Assembly (NCBI GenBank): GCA_951812975.1
Contig: CATOTC010000001.1
Coordinates: forward strand, 962,001 to 1,026,000
Direction: 5' to 3'
Length of the DNA stretch: 64,000 bases
Source: an uncultured Acidimicrobiales bacterium
Lineage (GTDB): Bacteria > Actinomycetota > Acidimicrobiia > Acidimicrobiales > Aldehydirespiratoraceae
Shown here: one piece after another, positions 28,727 through 39,062 of the stretch
Layout: each line of letters starts with the position of its first letter
How positions within the stretch are numbered: the first letter of the stretch is position 1
The notes under the pieces: generated by a model
What the model saw: only the letters and a program-made list of their open reading frames with translations
What the model was told of the DNA's origin: nothing
Databases searched by the model: none
Program-made: the position numbers and the translations under genes

Positions 28727-30727
28727 TCAGGTTGGTGCATCGGCGCGGGTGTTGCCGATCCAGGAGTCGTACATGGCGCTGTAGGTGCCTTCGACAGCGA
28801 CCAGTTCCTCATGAGTTCCCTGTTGAACGATCCGGCCCGCGTCGAACACCACCACCAGGTCGGCGCGCTCGGCGGTCGACAGGCGATGGGCGATCGAGAT
28901 CATGGTGCGACCGACCGCCAAACGGCTCAGCGCCGCGGCCAGCGCCTCCTCGGTCTCGGGATCGACGGCTGAAGTCGCCTCGTCGAGCAGCAGCAGGCCG
29001 GGGTCGGCAACCTGTGCACGGGCCAACGCCACCAGTTGTCTCTCCCCAACCGAGAGGCGACCGCCCCTCTCACCGACGACAGCGTCGAGCCCGCCCGGCA
29101 CCCCGGCCAGCCAATTCGTGAGGCCGAGCGCCTCAACAGCCGCCACTGCATCGGCCCGCTGTGCGTCGGGGCGACCGAAACAGATGTTCTCCCCTATCGA
29201 AGTGTCGAACAGGAAACCGTCCTGGGGAACCATGCGGATCGTGCGCCGCCGCGCTGCGGGGTCGACGGTGGCCAGATCAACGCCACCGACCAGGATCTGG
29301 CCCTCGGTCGGGTCAGCGAGCCGTGTCAACAGACGCGCCAAGGTCGTCTTGCCGCTGCCCGTCTCACCGACCACCGCGACGTTGCTCTCAGCGGCAATCG
29401 ACAGATCCACGTCGTGGAGCACCGGCTCCGCGTTCCGGTAGCGGAAACTGACACCACAGACCGCCACCGAGAGCGGACCCGCCGGCAGGTCGACGCCCTC
29501 TTCGGGCTCTTCCACTTCGATCGGCACGTCGAGAACCGACAGGATCTTCCACCAACCCGCCAGGGCAGTCTGGGTCTGATCCATCACCTCGCCCACCTCG
29601 GCGATCGGGTGCAGCAACATGTTGACCAGGAACAGGAACGCCACCAACTCACCGACGCCGACGTCGACAGCTCCACTCCACCAGACGCCCACGCCGACCG
29701 TGGCCGCCAGAGACAGAGACGAGAAGAAATCGACCACGGGGAGCATCCCCGCGAACCAGATACTCGAGCGAAGTTGCGCGCCGTACTGGCGGTCGACCAC
29801 GCCGTCGAGACGATCACGCTGCGCCGCGTCGTAACCATAAGCCCGGATGACCGGCGCGCCCGAGACCGCCTCGGAGGTCTCACCGAGGGTCTCCGCCACC
29901 CTGGTGCGGACCAGTCCATAAGCCGCGAACTGACGGACCTGCACCCAACGGAGGAACGGAATCAACGGGAGATGGCAGGCCAGGACCAGCAGCGTCAGCT
30001 TCCAGTTGTAGATCGCCATGACGGTCACCGCACCGGTGACGATGGAACTGTTGATTATCCAACTCAACGCTCCCCACTGGGTGAACTGAGCCAGCGACTC
30101 CACATCGGAGGTGACCCTGCTGACCAGCACTCCGCGCCTGCTGCCGGTGTGATCGGCCATGGAGAGCTTGTGGATGTGCTCGAAAGCGCGAACCCGCAAG
30201 CCCAACAGCAGCGACTCGGCGGCTGTGACCAGACGTATATGGGTGATCCGGGCCGCGGCCAGCACCACCAGCGCAATTCCGAACGCCAGAGCAGAGGCAA
30301 GGAGCACGAATCGGGGCTGGTAGCCATTCTCACCCAACAGACCCTTGTCCATCACCTGCTGAACGAGGATGGGGACGATGAGCCGACCTGCCGCGGCGGT
30401 GAAGGCCATGGCCAGGGTTACACGAAGGCCTGTCTTGAGCTCCGGGCTGATCGCCAACCCCCGTCGCAGAACCGTGAGAGCTCCGACATCGGGCACTGCC
30501 TCGCCATCGAGCAGCGCAATTGCCTCTTCCACTCCCGAAGACACCGCACCAGGTTGTGCGGCTCCGGCTACGCCCGGCGAAGACACCGCACCAAGTTGCG
30601 CGGCTCCGGCTGCGCCCGGCGAAGACACCGCACCAAGTTGCGCGGCTCCGGCTACGCCCGGCGAAGACACCGCACCAAGTTGCGCGGCTCCGGCTACGCC
30701 CGGCGAAGACACCGCGTGCTCAGCCAT
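28727..30727 (-). CDS. ABC transporter, fused permease/ATPase (heterodimeric exporter half)
   Basis: GETGSGKTTLARLLTRL; LSVGERQLVALARAQVADPGLLLLDEATSAVDPETE; N-terminal 14-aa repeats. Confidence 0.9.
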   Translation of the reverse strand: MAEHAVSSPGVAGAAQLGAVSSPGVAGAAQLGAVSSPGAAGAAQLGAVSSPGVAGAAQPGAVSSGVEEAIALLDGEAVPDVGALTVLRRGLAISPELKTGLRVTLAMAFTAAAGRLIVPILVQQVMDKGLLGENGYQPRFVLLASALAFGIALVVLAAARITHIRLVTAAESLLLGLRVRAFEHIHKLSMADHTGSRRGVLVSRVTSDVESLAQFTQWGALSWIINSSIVTGAVTVMAIYNWKLTLLVLACHLPLIPFLRWVQVRQFAAYGLVRTRVAETLGETSEAVSGAPVIRAYGYDAAQRDRLDGVVDRQYGAQLRSSIWFAGMLPVVDFFSSLSLAATVGVGVWWSGAVDVGVGELVAFLFLVNMLLHPIAEVGEVMDQTQTALAGWWKILSVLDVPIEVEEPEEGVDLPAGPLSVAVCGVSFRYRNAEPVLHDVDLSIAAESNVAVVGETGSGKTTLARLLTRLADPTEGQILVGGVDLATVDPAARRRTIRMVPQDGFLFDTSIGENICFGRPDAQRADAVAAVEALGLTNWLAGVPGGLDAVVGERGGRLSVGERQLVALARAQVADPGLLLLDEATSAVDPETEEALAAALSRLAVGRTMISIAHRLSTAERADLVVVFDAGRIVQQGTHEELVAVEGTYSAMYDSWIGNTRADAPT
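30537..30704 (-). repeat. 42-bp in-frame tandem repeat x4 at the ABC transporter N-terminus
   Basis: GAAGACACCGCACCAAGTTGCGCGGCTCCGGCTACGCCCGGC; encodes AVSSPGVAGAAQLG. Confidence 0.95.
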
Positions 30728-32528
30728 CTAGATCGGCCTGTTCGTAGGACATCACCAGGGAGCGGTAATCCTCACGCTCCAGAAGGTCGTCGTGTCGACC
30801 CACCGCCACGACCCGGCCGGCATCGACGTAGGCGACCCGGTCTGCCAACAGGATCGTGGAGATGCGGTGGGCCACCACAATGACCGTCGTCTCGAGATGG
30901 TCGCCCAGGTTGTCGAGGATGCGGGCTTCCACCACGGGATCGACCGCGCTCGTGGCATCGTCGAGCAACAACAACTGCGGCGAGCGGGCCAGAGCCCGGG
31001 CCAAAGCCACACGCTGTCGCTGCCCTCCAGAGAGAGTCTGACCACGCTCCCCCACCACAGTCGCTGAACCCGAAGGCAACGCGGCAACAAACTCCTCCGC
31101 CTCAGCAAGCCGCAGCGAACCCGCAACATCAACGCCGGTCCTTCCCATGGCGACGTTCTCTGAGATCGATGAGGCGAACAGGAAAGCTTCCTGAAACGCT
31201 AAGGCCACCCCGCGTGACAACTCCTCAGCAGCGAGCTGATCAACCGGCACTCCGCCGACACTCACGCCTCCACCGGACGGTTCGAGCAACCCCGCGATGG
31301 TTTCAACCAGCGTGGACTTTCCCGACCCGGTCGGACCCACCAGCGCCAGCGTCTCTCCCGGATCAACCACGAACGATGCTTCCGAGACGGCTCGGTTTCC
31401 GCTGTAGCTGACCGTCAGGTCGTCGACCACGACGCCGAGCGGTCCCTGAGGAAGTCGAACGGTACCCTTGCGGTCGCCGACTGGATACGCCATCACCCGG
31501 TCGACCCGCTCCAACGAAACCACCGAGCGAGGCAGTTCTTCAAGAAAGAACCCCAACACCCGCAACGGTGTCGTCAGCAAGCCGAACAGCGTTACCGCCA
31601 ACACCAGGTCGCCTTCGCTGGCATCACCGCTCGACACCAACGATGCGCCGACCAGGATCAGCAGGATGATGCCGACGTTGGGGAGCGCGTCGATCAACGG
31701 TTCAAAGTTGGCCCGAAGACGGCCGACCCGCACCCTCCACTGCCGCAAGCGGTCTGAGGCTTTGAGCATGCGCTCAACTTCAGCGGCTTCACGGCCGAGC
31801 GTCTTGACGACCACCGCACCATCGAAGCTCTCATGGGCTATCGCGGATACGTCGCCGACGCGCTGTTGGGCGAGGGCAGCCGGTTCTTCCACCAATGACG
31901 TGTACTTCTGGCTGATGACGACCAACACGGGGAAGAGGACCGCGGCGATCAGGGCCAGCAGTGGATGGACCAGAAAGATGCTGACCACCGAGACGGCAAC
32001 AAGCAGCACGACGCTCACCGAGAACGCCAGAGGCTTCAGGACCACCGTGGCCATCTGCACGTCGATATCGGCGTGAGCGAGCAGCTCTCCGGTGGGTTTT
32101 GAGCGATGGAATCGCAGTGGCACGTCGAGGTAGTGCCACAACAGCCCTCTCCGCCAGTCCCGCTGGGTCCGGAACTCGGCCATCGACAGAAAGAACCGGC
32201 GGGTGACCACGCTGATCCCCCGTATCAACGAGATACCGACCAACGCCGCTACTGCCCACCAGACCGTGCTCGCTGAAACATCTCTCTCTCCACCGGTGCC
32301 TGAGAGTTCGCCGCTCTCGAACGCCGGCACGATCAACTCGTCGGTGACCCAGCGGAACACCCAGGCGCCTCCGACCGCAGCGAACACGAACACCATCGCC
32401 CCGAACATGGCGATGGCGTGAGGTCCGGGGTGGGCGCGCAACGACCGTGCGATCAGCCGGCCACCGCGGCGCCAGATGTGTTCGTCAACGTTCAGGGCTC
32501 TGCTCACGCTGGCACTCACCCTCGCCAC
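30720..32528 (-). CDS. ABC transporter, fused permease/ATPase (partner half)
   Basis: GPTGSGKSTLVETIAGLLEP; LSGGQRQRVALARALARSPQLLLLDDATSAVDP; 8-bp overlap with 28727-30727. Confidence 0.9.
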   Translation of the reverse strand: MARVSASVSRALNVDEHIWRRGGRLIARSLRAHPGPHAIAMFGAMVFVFAAVGGAWVFRWVTDELIVPAFESGELSGTGGERDVSASTVWWAVAALVGISLIRGISVVTRRFFLSMAEFRTQRDWRRGLLWHYLDVPLRFHRSKPTGELLAHADIDVQMATVVLKPLAFSVSVVLLVAVSVVSIFLVHPLLALIAAVLFPVLVVISQKYTSLVEEPAALAQQRVGDVSAIAHESFDGAVVVKTLGREAAEVERMLKASDRLRQWRVRVGRLRANFEPLIDALPNVGIILLILVGASLVSSGDASEGDLVLAVTLFGLLTTPLRVLGFFLEELPRSVVSLERVDRVMAYPVGDRKGTVRLPQGPLGVVVDDLTVSYSGNRAVSEASFVVDPGETLALVGPTGSGKSTLVETIAGLLEPSGGGVSVGGVPVDQLAAEELSRGVALAFQEAFLFASSISENVAMGRTGVDVAGSLRLAEAEEFVAALPSGSATVVGERGQTLSGGQRQRVALARALARSPQLLLLDDATSAVDPVVEARILDNLGDHLETTVIVVAHRISTILLADRVAYVDAGRVVAVGRHDDLLEREDYRSLVMSYEQADLDG

Positions 32529-32556
32529 TTCGGAGAGTCTGGCAGCTGACGCGGTC

Positions 32557-33753
32557 TCAGAGCCGGTCGACGATCGCCGACGCGAACTCTGAGCATTTCA
32601 CTTCAGTCGCCCCGTCCATCAACCGGGCAAAATCATAGGTGACGACCTTGTCGGCGATCGTGCTCTCCACCGCGGCAACGATGTCGTCCGCGCAGTCCTG
32701 CCAGCCGAGGTGTTCAAACATCATCACCCCCGACAACAACACCGATGACGGATTGACCTTGTCCTGACCTGCATACTTCGGGGCTGTCCCGTGGGTCGCC
32801 TCGAACACTCCGTGACCAGTCACATAGTTGATGTTGGCTCCCGGGGCTATGCCGATACCACCAACCTGCGCTGCCAGAGCGTCGGAGAGATAGTCACCGT
32901 TGAGGTTCATCGTGGCGATGACATCGAACTCGGCCGGGCGGGTGAGCACCTGTTGCAACGCAATATCGGCGATGGCGTCCTGCACCAGAATCTTGTCTCC
33001 CGGGTCTCCGCCGCAATCGTCCCAACCGACCGCCACTTCGGAGAACTCTTCACGGACGAGCTCATAGCCCCACTTCTGGAAGGCCCCCTCAGTGAACTTC
33101 ATGATGTTGCCCTTGTGGACCCAATGGACCCGCTTGCGGTTTCGGCGCACCGCGTACTCGAGCGCGGCACGCTGCAACCGCTGCGAACCGGTCTTGGAGA
33201 TCGGTTTCACGCCGATTCCGCTGTCCTCACGGATCTGCCATCCAAACGCGTCATAGAGGAGGTCCATCATCTTGCGCGCCTCGGGTGTGCCCGACTCGAC
33301 TTCCAACCCGGCGTAGATGTCTTCGGTGTTCTCCCGGAAGATCACCATGTCGACCAGGTGGGGTTCGCGCACCGGCGACGGGACGCCGGTGAACCAGCGC
33401 ACCGGGCGGAGGCACACATACAGGTCCATGATCTGGCGGATGGCGACGTTGAGGCTGCGGAAACCCCCGCCGATCGGTGTCGTGAGCGGACCCTTGATAC
33501 CGATCAGGTACTCGCTGAAGCTGTCAATGGTCGCTTGGGGAAGCCAGTCGCCGGTCTCGTTGAAGGCCTTCTCGCCGGCGAGGACCTCGCGCCACTCGAT
33601 GGTGCGGCCGTATCTTGAGGCTGCGGCGTCGAGCACCATCTTTGCGGCCGGCCAGATGTCGATTCCCGTGCCGTCACCTTCGATGAAGGGGATGACGGGG
33701 TTGTCCGGTACGGCCAACGTGCCGTCTGATTGCATCGAGATCTTGTCTGCCAT
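32557..33753 (-). CDS. icd: NADP-dependent isocitrate dehydrogenase
   Basis: [50 protein letters not shown]-type block; [26 protein letters not shown]. Confidence 0.93.
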   Translation of the reverse strand: MADKISMQSDGTLAVPDNPVIPFIEGDGTGIDIWPAAKMVLDAAASRYGRTIEWREVLAGEKAFNETGDWLPQATIDSFSEYLIGIKGPLTTPIGGGFRSLNVAIRQIMDLYVCLRPVRWFTGVPSPVREPHLVDMVIFRENTEDIYAGLEVESGTPEARKMMDLLYDAFGWQIREDSGIGVKPISKTGSQRLQRAALEYAVRRNRKRVHWVHKGNIMKFTEGAFQKWGYELVREEFSEVAVGWDDCGGDPGDKILVQDAIADIALQQVLTRPAEFDVIATMNLNGDYLSDALAAQVGGIGIAPGANINYVTGHGVFEATHGTAPKYAGQDKVNPSSVLLSGVMMFEHLGWQDCADDIVAAVESTIADKVVTYDFARLMDGATEVKCSEFASAIVDRL

Positions 33754-33794
33754 GGCGTTGACTGTACCCGCCGTGCCGCAGGTGCCATCAATTC

Positions 33795-34112
33795 TCAGCG
33801 GAGTCCGAGGACGGTGAGAAGGGCCTCGTCAACGCCCCAGAGTTCCTCGGGTGTGAGGTGGCCCGCCAAGTCCCCCAACCGAGAGGCATCAACGGCACCG
33901 ATCTGCTCGACGAGCACCCTGGTCTTCTGGCCGCCGAGGTCAATTTCGGGTCGAAACGAGGCTGCTCGTGCGGATTGCGATGTCGGGACTACTACGACGA
34001 CTGACCGTGGAAGCAACTCGTCGGCTTGGATCACCACGCCGAAACGATCTCCGTGCTGTTCGTGCCCGGTTCCCTTCGGAAGCTTGAACTGGAAGACGTC
34101 ACCTCGGAGCAC
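33795..34112 (-). CDS. MazF/PemK-family toxin
   Basis: [47 protein letters not shown]...[18 protein letters not shown]. Confidence 0.88.
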   Translation of the reverse strand: MLRGDVFQFKLPKGTGHEQHGDRFGVVIQADELLPRSVVVVVPTSQSARAASFRPEIDLGGQKTRVLVEQIGAVDASRLGDLAGHLTPEELWGVDEALLTVLGLR

Positions 34113-34338
34113 GCATCGACTCCATCATCTCCGCTACCGCAAGCATCTCGGATCGATCAAGCTCATCGGCTTCGAGCCTTGCCGCTTCAGCGGCGAGAGC
34201 AGCGCGACTCAGTCTCCGCCTCGCCGCCTCCACCAACGCACAACGAATCGCCTCCGAGCGGTTCAAACCAGACGCTTCTAAGACGCGCAGCGCTTTCGTC
34301 GCTTCATCATCAAGCCGGACCGAGACAGCATATGCCAC
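34099..34338 (-). CDS. Ribbon-helix-helix antitoxin
   Basis: YAVSVRLDDEATKALRVLEASGLNRSEAIRCALVEAA; 14-bp overlap with toxin gene. Confidence 0.85.
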   Translation of the reverse strand: MAYAVSVRLDDEATKALRVLEASGLNRSEAIRCALVEAARRRLSRAALAAEAARLEADELDRSEMLAVAEMMESMRAPR

Positions 34339-34346
34339 TTCGTAAA

Positions 34347-34367
34347 TGTATCACATCTTGCGATACA
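34347..34367. promoter_or_regulatory. Inverted repeat, putative operator of the MazEF-type pair
   Basis: TGTATCACA-tct-TGCGATACA (8/9 arms), 9 bp from antitoxin start. Confidence 0.6.
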
Positions 34368-34426
34368 ACCGCTGAGGTTCCGAGGTCAAGGCTGCGGTCC
34401 GGGTTCACGCCGGCCGCAGACCGGCC

Positions 34427-35140
34427 TCAGGCTGTAAGGGTTCGTGCTTCGTCGAATGCTTCTTGGAGGCGTGTTCCGACTTCAGCGCTGAGCGCTGCCA
34501 GCGCTGGGCGACTCATTCGGCTCTCCGGTGCCCAGATCGGCTTTCCGACCACGATCGCAACTCTGCCTCTGGAGGGGAACTTCGCCCCCGCGGGCAAAGC
34601 CGCCTCGGTTCCCGCGATTCCCACGGGGACTATCGGGGCACCCGTCTTGGACGCCAGATACGACATCCCGTCAAAGACACCAGTGACCCGGTCACCGCTT
34701 TGGCGGGTGCCCTCGGGGAAGACCAGCAACATCGAGCCCGAATCGAGCATCGCCCGGGCCGAACGCATCGCATCTCGGTCGGCTTCACCGCGTCGCAGCG
34801 GTATCGAACCGAGCGCCGCGCAGACCCATGCACCGATCGGATGGACGAACAGCGATTCCTTGCCCAGAGCCCGCAACCGGCGTCTAGTGCAACCCGAGAA
34901 GAGCGGGGCATCGAGGTTCGAGCGATGAACAGGTGCGATTATCACGGGACCGGTCGCAGGAATGTTCTCCGCCCCCCGGGATTTCAACCGCAACCACCGC
35001 CACAGCAACGTTCGGATGAGAAACCGGATCGTGTAGTAGAAAGCCATCGAGCGACGCTGGAGACCGACCTCCAGGGCCCACTCCATGCTCTTGGCTTCCC
35101 TCTGGGCTTTTTCGGCTCTGCCCTCAACAGGCTCGCTCAT
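34427..35140 (-). CDS. 1-acyl-glycerol-3-phosphate acyltransferase (PlsC-like)
   Basis: GPVIIAPVHRSNLDAPLFSG; LLVFPEGTRQSGDRV. Confidence 0.85.
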   Translation of the reverse strand: MSEPVEGRAEKAQREAKSMEWALEVGLQRRSMAFYYTIRFLIRTLLWRWLRLKSRGAENIPATGPVIIAPVHRSNLDAPLFSGCTRRRLRALGKESLFVHPIGAWVCAALGSIPLRRGEADRDAMRSARAMLDSGSMLLVFPEGTRQSGDRVTGVFDGMSYLASKTGAPIVPVGIAGTEAALPAGAKFPSRGRVAIVVGKPIWAPESRMSRPALAALSAEVGTRLQEAFDEARTLTA

Positions 35141-35153
35141 CGTGGGACCCGCT

Positions 35154-36710
35154 CTAGTGGAGGAACTGTCGTTCGGCGGTGAAGACCATGGAGACACCAC
35201 GTTCATCGGCCGCCGCGATCGTCTGGCTGTCGTTGACTGAGCCCCCCGGCTGCACGATTATCGCTGCTCCCGCGTCTGCGGCCGCGTGGATACCGTCGGG
35301 GAAGGGGTAGAAGGCATCGCTGGCGCAGGCACCGCCTTCCGCTCGGCCATTCGCCTTGCCCGCGGCGATCTCCGCAGCTTCAACCCGGTTCTGTTGACCG
35401 GCTCCGATCCCCCAGGCCACTCCCTCGTGAGCCAGAACCACTGCGTTCGACTTGACATGACCGCATACCCGCCAGGCGAAGGCCGCGTCGGCAAGCTCAG
35501 CCGCAGTCGGTTCGCGCTCAGTGACCACTCGCCAACCAGCGGGCGACGATGCGAAACACTGGTTCTGTTGCACCAGGAACCCGTCGCTGATCTGACGCAG
35601 GCTGACACCGGCCGGCGATGTTGACCGCGGCGGCTCGGCGCGCAGAATACGGGTGTTGCGGCGCTTGGCTATCAGCCGCTCCACGGCGCCGTCTGCAAAC
35701 CCCGGCGCAATGATCACATCGGCCTGAGCAGCCGATTCGATTGCTTCGACCGTGGTTTCGTCGACGGTTCGATTCAGCGCGACGATTCCTCCGAACGCGC
35801 TGCGAGGGTCGCACTCGAACGCACGCAGGTATGCATCGGCGAGGTTTGTGGCGACGGCCGCTCCGCAGGGGTTGGCGTGTTTGATGATCGCTACCGCACA
35901 GCTGTCGCAGAGCGAGCCGAGTTCGTGGGTCAGCCGCCACGCCGCGTCGGCGTCGAAGATGTTGAGGTAGCTGAGCGGCACGCCCGAATACTGTTCGACC
36001 TGATCCCACATGCCGGTCCCACCGATCGAGCGGTAGCGCGCCCCGCTCTGATGCGGGTTCTCGCCGTAGCGGAGGGAATCGGCGCGTTCGAGGGCCAAGT
36101 GGATCGTGGGGGGAAGCGGCGTCGGTTCCGGTTCGCTGCTGTCGAACCAGTCGACGATCGCAGCGTCGTAGGCGGCGGTGTGAGCGAACGCGGCTCTGGC
36201 CAAGCGTCGGCGAGTGGCGTCCGACAAACCGGTGCCGCGGTCGTTGGCCCGCAGTTCCGCCAGGATCGGCTCGTAGTCGGCCGGGTTCGTGGCGACGCCA
36301 ACGTAAGCGTGGTTCTTGGCCGCGGACCGCAGCAGTGTCGGCCCGCCAATATCAATCATCTCGATTCCAGGTTCGGAGCCGAACGGATAGAGGTTGCCGA
36401 CCACCAGGTCGATCACTTCGATGTTGTGAGTCTCGAGATCAGCCTGATGCTCGGGGTCTTCCCGATCCGCGAGGATGCCCCCGTGAAGCCGCGGATGGAG
36501 CGTCGCCACACGATGTCCCAGCATGATCGGCGACCCGGTGTAGTCCGCAACGTCGGTGACCGGGATGCCCGCGGCCGATATGACCTTCGCGGTGCCGCCG
36601 CTCGAGATCAGCTCCCAGCCGAGGTCGACCAGTCCGCGGGCGAAATCCACGACCCCCGATTTGTCGAAGACCGACAGAAGCGCACGACGCGGAGGCGGAA
36701 CACTAGTCAT
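35154..36710 (-). CDS. purH: Bifunctional AICAR transformylase/IMP cyclohydrolase
   Basis: RALLSVFDKSGVVDFARGLVDLGWELISSGGTAKVI; DLRYGENPHQSGARY-type block; AFYPFPDGIHAAADAGA. Confidence 0.95.
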   Translation of the reverse strand: MTSVPPPRRALLSVFDKSGVVDFARGLVDLGWELISSGGTAKVISAAGIPVTDVADYTGSPIMLGHRVATLHPRLHGGILADREDPEHQADLETHNIEVIDLVVGNLYPFGSEPGIEMIDIGGPTLLRSAAKNHAYVGVATNPADYEPILAELRANDRGTGLSDATRRRLARAAFAHTAAYDAAIVDWFDSSEPEPTPLPPTIHLALERADSLRYGENPHQSGARYRSIGGTGMWDQVEQYSGVPLSYLNIFDADAAWRLTHELGSLCDSCAVAIIKHANPCGAAVATNLADAYLRAFECDPRSAFGGIVALNRTVDETTVEAIESAAQADVIIAPGFADGAVERLIAKRRNTRILRAEPPRSTSPAGVSLRQISDGFLVQQNQCFASSPAGWRVVTEREPTAAELADAAFAWRVCGHVKSNAVVLAHEGVAWGIGAGQQNRVEAAEIAAGKANGRAEGGACASDAFYPFPDGIHAAADAGAAIIVQPGGSVNDSQTIAAADERGVSMVFTAERQFLH

Positions 36711-36767
36711 TGCCCGAACCTAGCAAGCCGCAAGTACCAAGAGGACGAGCGGATTGATCCCTCACAC

Positions 36768-36821
36768 GGCCGCGACCTTACGAGGCCGTAGTCCGAGCGG
36801 CACGCCCGCGGCCTCGCGGCC
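36768..36821 (-). other. Structured leader upstream of purH (nested inverted repeats)
   Basis: GGCCGCGA/TCGCGGCC and CGAGGCCG/CGGCCTCG arms within 54 nt. Confidence 0.45.
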
Positions 36822-36923
36822 GGTGAGCGTCGCGAACAAGAGCGGGGGTCCAGCGCAGTGAACGAGAGCGGGAGACGACAGGTCTCGGCGCACCCACGAT
36901 GTTCAATCCGCGCATTCGAAGAG

Positions 36924-37808
36924 TCACAGGCCGGCGACGATGTCGGCCATAAGCTCGCCAGCTTCAGTCGGGTTCTGCCCGACGTGAACACCAGCATCGG
37001 TCAACGCCTCGATCTTGGCAGCAGCGGTGCCCCGTCCACCTGAGACGATGGCTCCGGCGTGACCCATCTTCTTTCCTGGGGGGGCGGTGACCCCGGCGAC
37101 ATAGCCGGCGACGGGTTTGGTCATGTGGTTCTTGATGAACTCGGCCGCCTCCTCCTCGGCTGAGCCGCCGATCTCACCGATCATCATCACAGCCAGAGTC
37201 TCCGGGTCGTCTTCAAAGGCCCGCAGGCAGTCGATGAACGAGGTGCCCGGGACCGGGTCGCCACCGATGCCCACACAGGTCGTCACCCCGACATCGGCCT
37301 GTTTGAGTTCGTAGAGAGCCTGGTAGGTCAGAGTCCCGGAACGGCTGACGATTCCAACCGGGCCTCCTGCTTTGGCTATGTGACCTGCGGTGATACCGAT
37401 GTTGCACTTTCCGGGGCTGATTATTCCCGGGCAGTTCGGACCGAGCAGCAGGACATCGGGGAAGTCCCGCTTCAGGGCGTTGTAGAAGTAGACCTCGTCG
37501 TGTGCGGGCACACCTTCGGTGATGGCGACAATGAACTTGACGCCACCCTCGGCGGCCTCCAGCACCGCGCCCCGCACGCCTGGAGCGGGAATGAATATAC
37601 AGCTAGCGGTTGCCCCGGTCGCCTGCACCGCCTCGGTCACGTTGGCGTAGACCGGCACGCCGTCGACATCGGTGCCCGCCTTGGTCGGATGCGTGCCGGC
37701 GACCACCTGTGTGCCGTAGCCCCGGTTCAACAAGCCGTAATAGCTGCCTTGTGACCCGGTTAGGCCCTGGTAGACGACCTTCGTGTTCTCATCGACGAAG
37801 ATGCTCAT
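36924..37808 (-). CDS. sucD: Succinyl-CoA synthetase alpha subunit
   Basis: VVYQGLTGSQGSYYGLLNRGYGTQVVAGTHPTKAGTDVDGVPVY; GPNCPGIISPGKCNIGI. Confidence 0.95.
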   Translation of the reverse strand: MSIFVDENTKVVYQGLTGSQGSYYGLLNRGYGTQVVAGTHPTKAGTDVDGVPVYANVTEAVQATGATASCIFIPAPGVRGAVLEAAEGGVKFIVAITEGVPAHDEVYFYNALKRDFPDVLLLGPNCPGIISPGKCNIGITAGHIAKAGGPVGIVSRSGTLTYQALYELKQADVGVTTCVGIGGDPVPGTSFIDCLRAFEDDPETLAVMMIGEIGGSAEEEAAEFIKNHMTKPVAGYVAGVTAPPGKKMGHAGAIVSGGRGTAAAKIEALTDAGVHVGQNPTEAGELMADIVAGL

Positions 37809-37835
37809 GGTCTGCTTCCCTTCTTCGTCGCTGAC

Positions 37836-38975
37836 TCAGCCGGCGAGCTCGACCACGCGGCGCGCCGCGTCGAGCATCGTCGGTTGCATCATCAAGTTGT
37901 CGGTCAGGTGTGGTTCCAGCATCGCCGTGCCCTCGGCGGCGTTGGTGCCGTCGAGCCGGATCACGATCGGGGAGTCGATGTCGACACGCTGCATTGCTTC
38001 GAGGATGCCGCTGGCGATTTCCTCGCCGCGGGTGATCCCCCCGAAAATGTTGATGAATATGGCCTTCACAGCCGGGTCGTTGTTGATTACCTCCAAAGCC
38101 CCCGCCATGACGTCGGCATTCGCGCCACCGCCGATGTCGAGGAAATTTGCGGGGCTTCCACCGACCTGATTGACGACGTCAACGGTGCTCATCGCCAGAC
38201 CAGCGCCGTTGGCGATCACCCCGACCGAGCCGTTGAGCCCGACGTACTGAAGCCCCTTGGCATGCGCTGCCTCCTCACGTTCATCACGGCTCTGCGTGGC
38301 GTCGTACTGGCGGTAGTCGGGATGGCGGAACTCGCTGTTGCCGTCGAGGGTCACCTTGGCGTCGAGCACATGCACCGACCCCTCGGGAGTCAGGATGAGG
38401 GGATTGATCTCAACGAGGTCGGCGTCTCCTCGGGTGTAGGCGGCGTAGAGCTTCAACAGGATCTCAACGGTCCCCTCGACCGCCGCGGACGGCAGGTTCG
38501 CTACCGCCACCCAGTCCCGGCACACCTCCTCGGTGAGCCCGTCGAGCGGATCGATCCAGATCTTGGCGATGGCCTCCGGGTTCGTTTCGGCCACAGTCTC
38601 GATCTCGACGCCGCCTTCAGCCGAGAGCATCCCGAGGTGCTTCTTGGCCGAACGGTCGAGTGTGAAGCTGGCGTAGTACTCCTCGGCGATGTCCGACGCC
38701 TTCTCAATCCAGACCCGCCGCACGATGTGGCCTTTGATATCAAGCCCCAGGATATTGCTTGCGTGTTCACGCACCGCGTCGAGGTCCGCCGCGTACTTGA
38801 CACCTCCTGCCTTGCCCCGCCCGCCGGTATGGACCTGGGCCTTGACCATGACCGGTGTGCCGAGCCGCTGCGCGGCTGCCACCGCCTCTGAAACGGTGAA
38901 AGCTGCTTCTCCGGGAGAGACTGGCAGACCGTAGCCGGCGAAGAACTCTTTTCCCTGATGCTCAAAAAGATCCAC
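37836..38975 (-). CDS. sucC: Succinyl-CoA synthetase beta subunit
   Basis: MDLFEHQGKEFFAGYGLPVSPGEAA; VKAQVHTGGRGKAGGVK. Confidence 0.95.
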   Translation of the reverse strand: MDLFEHQGKEFFAGYGLPVSPGEAAFTVSEAVAAAQRLGTPVMVKAQVHTGGRGKAGGVKYAADLDAVREHASNILGLDIKGHIVRRVWIEKASDIAEEYYASFTLDRSAKKHLGMLSAEGGVEIETVAETNPEAIAKIWIDPLDGLTEEVCRDWVAVANLPSAAVEGTVEILLKLYAAYTRGDADLVEINPLILTPEGSVHVLDAKVTLDGNSEFRHPDYRQYDATQSRDEREEAAHAKGLQYVGLNGSVGVIANGAGLAMSTVDVVNQVGGSPANFLDIGGGANADVMAGALEVINNDPAVKAIFINIFGGITRGEEIASGILEAMQRVDIDSPIVIRLDGTNAAEGTAMLEPHLTDNLMMQPTMLDAARRVVELAG

Positions 38976-39062
38976 CGCACCTCCAAGTTCGCGTGAACTC
39001 AGGCGATACTAGGCGGGTCCCGATGCTGTGACACAGTCCGCCGCAAACAGACCCGAGGAGCT

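Noticed and set aside
29036-30883. 615-aa plus-strand ORF antisense to the ABC exporter gene
   Set aside because: Shadow ORF caused by high GC; the opposite strand encodes a clear ABC transporter, and this translation is Arg/His/Gln-rich without recognisable motifs.
32791-33618. 275-aa plus-strand ORF antisense to icd
   Set aside because: Antisense to a well-conserved isocitrate dehydrogenase; no domain signature.
36711-36923. ZTP (pfl) riboswitch upstream of purH
   Set aside because: Could not find the conserved pfl core; only generic inverted repeats are visible.
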